Assembly: GCF_052324685.1 (NCBI RefSeq)
Contig: NC_135220.1
Coordinates: 24,970,178 to 25,034,177, forward strand
Direction: 5' to 3'
Origin: Brachyhypopomus gauderio
Lineage: Eukaryota > Chordata > Actinopteri > Gymnotiformes > Hypopomidae
Length of the DNA stretch: 64,000 nucleotides
Below are positions 58,870 to 64,000 of the stretch, piece after piece; positions within the stretch are counted from its first letter, which is position 1, and the number at the start of each line of letters is the position of its first letter. The notes under the pieces are model-generated. The model did not search any database and was not told the DNA's origin. It saw nothing but the letters and a program-made list of their open reading frames with translations. Both the position numbers and the translations under genes were made by a program.

Positions 58870-59740
58870 TTGACTGGACTTTTTATTCAGCCCTGGACCA
58901 GTAAGAACACTGAGGTTCTAGCTGGATCCAGTAGCCCCACGAGTTGTCAGGCTTGTCTTAGAAAACAGGTCCTCAGCCACATTCTTCTATTATTTATCAT
59001 CCTTGCAAATGTTCAGTCTCTAAGAAATAAAGCAGACGACCTCCATGCAAATGTCGAACATGTGATGGACTTTAGAAGCACGTGTGTTACGACCTTTACA
59101 GAGACCTGACTCTGTAAAGACACTGACTCTGAGATGGTAAAGCCAGACTTTAGTGAACCTATTTGTTGCTCTCCATGACAGAGACGCAAGAACTGTGGGG
59201 AAATGCCAGTGGGCACTGCCTCAGCATAAACCAGTGCTGCTGCATTAACGTGTCTGTCAGGGAGAGCAATTCTGTGACCTCACAACTCTTTTCTGTGTTT
59301 GTGTGTTTGAGCCATCCTGCATGTTTCCTCAGATGTTTTTATCTCTGGTGTACAATAATCCATAATGTAAATGCCAATTTCAAACATGCTGCAGACACGA
59401 TTTACAGAGTCACCCACAAGCTAAACACACTCTCTCCAGGTGCCCTGATTTTTTTATGGGATATTTTAATCACTGTAAATGACAGAGATTCTCAGCAGTT
59501 TCCAGCAATACGTCACTTGTCCAACAAGGGGAAATAAAATGGTGGATATTTATTATAGGTCCATAAAACATGCCTACAAAGTGGCCAGGAGGCCCCCACT
59601 GGGTATGTCAGACCACCACACCATCCACCTGGTCCCAGTATATGATGTGCTCTTAAAGAGAGAGAAAATACACTTTAAAATGGTCAAGGTCCGGACACAA
59701 GATGCAATGAATACAAGGTGTTTCAATTACATAAATTGGT
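58870..59740 (+). mobile_element. LINE endonuclease-domain relic (L2/CR1 type)
   Basis: Fragments in order: NVQSLRNKADDLHANVEHVM (59008 on), CVTTFTET, CCCINVSVRE, VNANFKHAADTIYRVTHKL, then FLWDILITVNDR (family GDFN region) and VTCPTRGNKMVDIYYRSIKH (59510 on), then PPLGMSDHHTIHLVPVYDVL. This is the order of the APE-type endonuclease of fish L2/CR1-type ORF2, with the terminal SDHxxIHL box kept. Stops and frameshifts make it dead. No RT part follows. Confidence 0.8.
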
Positions 59741-59774
59741 TAGTTTTTTTTATTTTTTTTTATTTAAATTTTTG

Positions 59775-62700
59775 ATTGTAAAGTTGCTTTGTCCCTATAA
59801 AGAAATGGAAACTAAATAGTAACACAGAATATAATCGCACAGAAACGAGACGTAAAGAAGTTTGCCAAGGTAAAAGTACACGGATAAAATTGAAAAACAT
59901 GTTCAGGGCTGATCGTCTAGAAATGGCCCTGGATGGAATGAAATCACACATTTGTTTCTAGTAGAGACGCAATTGTTTCAGTTGTGATGGCTAAGGCATT
60001 AATTGGTTTCATTCATGATTTGATCTGCCTCGCCATTCTTATGCAGACAGAGTATTTTCAGAAAGAAAAAAAATCATTTGCATTTTTACCTCTGTGGAAA
60101 TATTTCAAATAGCCTAAACATCTCAATATACAAAGGAATAGGTTAAGTTATATATTTTTCCATGTTTTTAATGTCAGTGGGACAAGAAAAAATCCCCTCT
60201 CTGTGGAAAAGGTTAAATTGCTGTTCCTGTAGCTAAAACCAGAGAAGCTGACTGACTTTTGGCCTTTAGCAATACACACACACACACACACAGAGCAGAC
60301 AAAGTCTGAATAACAAAGACACAAAATGCTCAAATCTTAGTAAACAAATTTTTTGCACAATTTAGTTTTGGTTCTAATCTAGCAGCCTGGATTATGGATG
60401 TTTTAATGTGCAAACCACAGGTTAAGGTCAGTGGTTTCTTATGTCTTCTCCTCTCGTCCACTGGCTGTGTTATGTTTCCTCTCTTGTCTATTGGGCAGGC
60501 TGAACAGGCCGGAACAAGCTGGAGTTCAGTAAAGTGTGGTGATTACATCCCTACTAAACCCAGCGATAGATTGATGAGTTGAATCAGGTGCAGTTCCGTC
60601 ACCAAACCACAATGGACTCTGTCCCTCTCGGAGCAGGATTTCACAGCACCATGCTAGATTCACACAGTGGTGTCAAACCACAGAGAATAAATAAAGCCAT
60701 TTTCTTCTCCTGTGTTCAGGGTACATATGATTTAGAACAGTGTTCCAGCAGTCACCCGGCAACCTGCTCTCACTAAGTGTTCCTGTGACCTTAGTTCTCC
60801 TCAAATCCCCTGTAAACTCTTTACATTCCACGGGCTGCTCGCTCTATGCTCTACGTGCCTTTTATATTGAAGTAACTGAATCATTCATAGTAGCAAATGA
60901 ATTAATTAAACCGAATTAATAAGTAATTAATATTTTATTTGGAATTAATAACTGATTAATCTGTTATGAATTACTTAATTGGAGTGATCAGACAAACTAA
61001 ATGAATTTTAAAATTCCATGAATAAGAGGGTGATGAAACTATTGCATCTAGAACACCTGATATATGGCAATTGTGAAGTAATTGAAATACGATGTCAGTA
61101 GGATCCTGGGTGTGTTGCTATCTGTCAACCAGTGTGTTACTGTACGGCTGTAACACAAATGCTTGGCTGTACTTTACAGCATTATTCCTGATTCAGGACA
61201 CGATAAACTGTAAGACAGCTGCACTTGACCTCATTCAAAGTCAAGTTATTAAAGGGATGTACCCACACATGGTTCAACATGCTATGTGCATTTTCTTCAA
61301 GAGAGGACTGGCACAAAGATTAAACCAATTGACATTCACGTTCAACATTCACATTCAGTGTCATTTCAAATCATTGCCCTTTGCTCTGATGCACATGTTC
61401 AGATTGAAAGGAATGGTGACCGCCATGTTATCCTTAACTTCATGCACAGGTCTTTAGGGAGAAAATCAATCTTTGCTTCACATGATATTAAACCTTTAGC
61501 TGAGTGAACTGTTTAAATGAATCATAAATTAATCATAAATAAATCCTAAATGAATTCCAAGAAGGTACATAGTTATGGATTCAGTTGTTTAATCACAAAC
61601 TCCCAGTGCCTCAGATTCAGCTGGGGCTCTTTCCAGGTTCTGTTGGTTCTGTCAACAGTGGATTCACCAAAAGTGTAGTTCCCATTTTATTCACTTGCTT
61701 CCCATCATACCTGCCCCTCTCATCTAAACATCTACAAACTACATTCCCCATAACCTCCTTGTCTGCCTATTGAGTTCACCCTGTATTTAGACCCCCATGT
61801 TTTTGATCTTTATAAGTCTGACTTTATGGTCCTGAATGTATTTTGTGGTGTATGGCTGTCTCTGTGTCCTCCCGCCCTGCTCTGTTTCATCTGCCTGGCT
61901 CTCAGACTGTCCTGGGTGTGACGGCCTGTTTTCACTTTGCCTCTAGATTGCTCACTGACTAGTTTTCCTCAGTTTTACTGATACCTGCTTCAGGTTCACT
62001 TCTGCCTGACAAGACTGATGCCTTGACCAAGCAAACACGATCATCAACCTGCTATGTCAATGTCAAAGTCAAAGTCAAACTTATTTATATAGCACTTTTT
62101 ACAATACATGTCACAAAGCAGCTTTACATTTGTATGGTCCCTAATGAGCACCCCAGAGGCGACAGTGGCAAGGAAAATCTCCATATGATGGCAAGAATTA
62201 GGAAGAAACCTGGGTCTTCCCTAATACAATAAATAAAAAGTTTTTTTTTTGTATGTAAGGTGGAAGTATTTCATGTTATACTTCAATTCAATTCAAATCT
62301 ATATGTGTAGCGCTTGTGTGGTAACAAAGCAACTTGTATACAGAACGTATACAGAAACCATATATACGGATAATTAATAGGTCCAGGATCTAATGAACAA
62401 TAGCAGATATCACTGTGAAAAGTGATCCCTGTGATTTTTTTTTTTATTTGTGTTTTTTGTTTGTCGTTGTGATTGTTCTATTGTGATGTGTGAAGATTTA
62501 TGTCCTCTGGTTCCTCCCTTATGTGCCACTTGAAGTTTCCACTGGCTGATAGCATCTAAATAACCTATAAGAAAGGACCAAATACACCACCAAAACCAGG
62601 CGTTCCCCTCATCTCTAACCTGCAGCTATAACCTATGAGAGCCCAGGCTGTTGAGCACCACATCACTCACATTTAAAAAATTAAATAAAAAGCTCTTTAC

Positions 62701-63230
62701 TCTCATAACAGTGGCAAGAAAAAAATTCCTGCAGTCAAGTGGAAGAAAACTTGAGAGGAACCAAGGGCTCATGGAAACCCATCTTCCTCTGGTCGACACC
62801 AGATGGCAAACTAATAACATATAATGAATAAAGATGATTTGGCTTTTAATCAGTGTCATAACATTTCAAGTATTTGGCAGCCAGACTTATGCAGAGTGAC
62901 CTACTTATTCGTGTCGATGACATTACACGCACTCCCTGGGACCCAGGACCTTGGTATTACTGACACTGCACTACATGACCTTGTAAGAGGAGTTTATAAG
63001 CCTTATGAATAACTAACAAATACTTGGCAGACATACTCAGATTATTCATTCATTCAGTGATAACCATGTCATTCGGAGTCGGCAGAGTAAAAAAAAAGTC
63101 TAGCAGGAGAACCGATGGTGGTGGCGATGAACTATTAACCAAAGTCTCCATGACACCCAATAACAAGAAATACGTTTCTGATTTCTTCAGGAGTGTAGAT
63201 AGATTCATGAGACAGTCTAGTACTGCTGGA
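59775..63230. other. Mostly unassigned DNA with dispersed repeat pieces
   Basis: No gene was recognised. A stretch at about 62055-62225 (GTCAAAGTCAAACTTATTTA ... CACAAAGCAGCTTTACA ... AGGAAGAAACCTGGGTCTT) and similar pieces at 62285-62360 and 62690-62815 resemble dispersed fish repeats also hinted at near 12580 and 30175. AT-rich AATTAATTAA stretches lie at 60895-60985. The 121-aa frame at 61092-61457 has no family resemblance. Confidence 0.4.

Positions 63231-63300
<70 letters not shown>
63231..63300. repeat. (AT)n microsatellite
   Basis: About 33 AT units in a row, directly followed by the TCTGTATCTACTCC minisatellite. Confidence 0.97.
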
Positions 63301-63301
<1 letters not shown>

Positions 63302-63795
63302 CTGTATCTACTCCTCTGTATCTACTCCTCTATATCTGCTCCTCTATCTGCTCCTCTGTATCTACTCCTCTGTATCTGCTCCTCTATCTGCTCCTCTGTA
63401 TCTGCTACTCTATCTGTTCATCTGTATCTGCCCCTCTGTATCTACTCCTCTGTATCTGCTACTCTATCTGCTCCTCTATCTGCTCCTCTGTATCTGCTAC
63501 TCTGAATCTACTCCTCTCTATCTGTTCCTCTGTATCTGTTCCTCTGTATCTACTCCTCTGTATCTGCTCCTCTGTATCTGCTCCTCTGTATCTGTTCCTC
63601 TGTATCTGCTCCTCTCTATCTGCTTCTCTCTATCTGCTCCTCTGTATCTGCTCCTCTGTATCTGTTCCTCTGTATCTACTCCTCTGTATCTGCTCCTCTC
63701 TATCTGCTCCTCTGTATCTGTTCCTCTGTATCTGCTCCTCTGTATCTGTTCCTCTGTATCTACTCCTCTGTATCTGCTCCTCTCTATCTGCTCCA
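63301..63795. repeat. 14-bp minisatellite, CTCTGTATCTGCTC
   Basis: About 35 copies of a 14-bp unit, with a 10-bp short form, vary at A/G (CTACTCC versus CTGCTCC) and T/C. The minus strand is open as a repetitive Glu/Arg/Gln/Tyr chain (EEQIQRSRYRG) because the unit lacks stops; not a gene. Confidence 0.96.
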
Positions 63796-63845
63796 AAAAG
63801 TGGCCCAGGGGTTCCTGACAGGCTGGCCCACTATATATATACTAT

Positions 63846-63942
63846 AAATATTTGGTTTTAACCGTAAAAACTGGGGGGGACCGGACTTTTTCAAAAGCCG
63901 GTTTTGGTCCCCCCCAGTTTTTACGGTTAAAACCAAATATTT
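63846..63942. repeat. 97-bp hairpin, possible element terminus
   Basis: The arms AAATATTTGGTTTTAACCGT ... are followed by AAAAACTGGGGGGGAC, and mirrored exactly by GTCCCCCCCAGTTTTTACGG onward. A short CCGG-bounded inner stem surrounds the loop. Confidence 0.92.
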
Positions 63943-64000
63943 AAATAGCGACGAATCCATGTCCCCCCACTTTTTATTACAAAATTACGTTCATGGACTT

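Noticed and set aside
61092..61510. 121-aa and 73-aa overlapping frames as a gene
   Set aside because: No recognisable family, no splice support, and the frames overlap one another.
63518..63796. 92-aa frame EEQIQRSRYRG repeat
   Set aside because: Translation of the 14-bp minisatellite; openness follows from a stop-free unit.

Overview
This is a 64 kb piece of a teleost fish nuclear genome. The reasons are spliced vertebrate genes with GT/AG introns, a dense and varied load of fish-type transposons (Tc1/mariner, hAT, PIF/Harbinger, piggyBac, L2-like LINEs, a tRNA-derived SINE, Gypsy-like solo LTRs) and many microsatellites. The exact species cannot be read from the sequence.

Genes. Positions 3976-9599 (minus) carry nine recognisable exons of an aryl hydrocarbon receptor gene (ahr). 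They encode the bHLH, PAS-A, PAS-B and a short C-terminal region; the first coding exon was not found. Positions 14535-16646 (plus) carry a complete elovl7 fatty-acid elongase (seven coding exons, 286 aa). Positions 17669-21160 (plus) carry a complete depdc1b (eleven exons, 534 aa). elovl7 and depdc1b lie head to tail about 1 kb apart; they are also neighbours in human (recalled). Positions 28186-29863 (minus) hold the last two exons of a USP42-like deubiquitinase tail with no catalytic domain found upstream. One splice donor there is the edge of a (TG)n microsatellite, and a 72-bp coding segment is duplicated just downstream.

From about 30 kb to the end I find no intact host gene. This part is mobile and tandem-repeat DNA with unassigned stretches between. 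Two nested stacks are well resolved. At 32.9-36.7 kb an old Tc1-like element was entered by a second Tc1, which was itself entered by a hAT derivative carrying a BED-finger remnant and by a Harbinger MITE. At 37.1-41.2 kb an L2-like LINE (minus) is interrupted by a SINE, a 1.5-kb Harbinger-type element with a Myb/SANT-like reading frame, a 1-kb hAT element and a solo LTR. Three of those four guests have exact target-site duplications and the LINE reading frame can be followed across the insertion points. Further along are a broken piggyBac transposase, more solo LTRs, more hAT MITEs with exact 8-bp duplications, foldback hairpins and long minisatellites.

I see no CRISPR array, operon or obvious new defence or biosynthetic system; that would not be expected here. 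The most unusual items are the nested transposon stratigraphy, the microsatellite-borne splice donor and duplicated tail exon of the usp42-like gene, the shortened AHR C-terminus, the shared internal module in two different hAT MITE families, and a conserved-looking but broken unidentified coding fragment at 51.4-51.84 kb.
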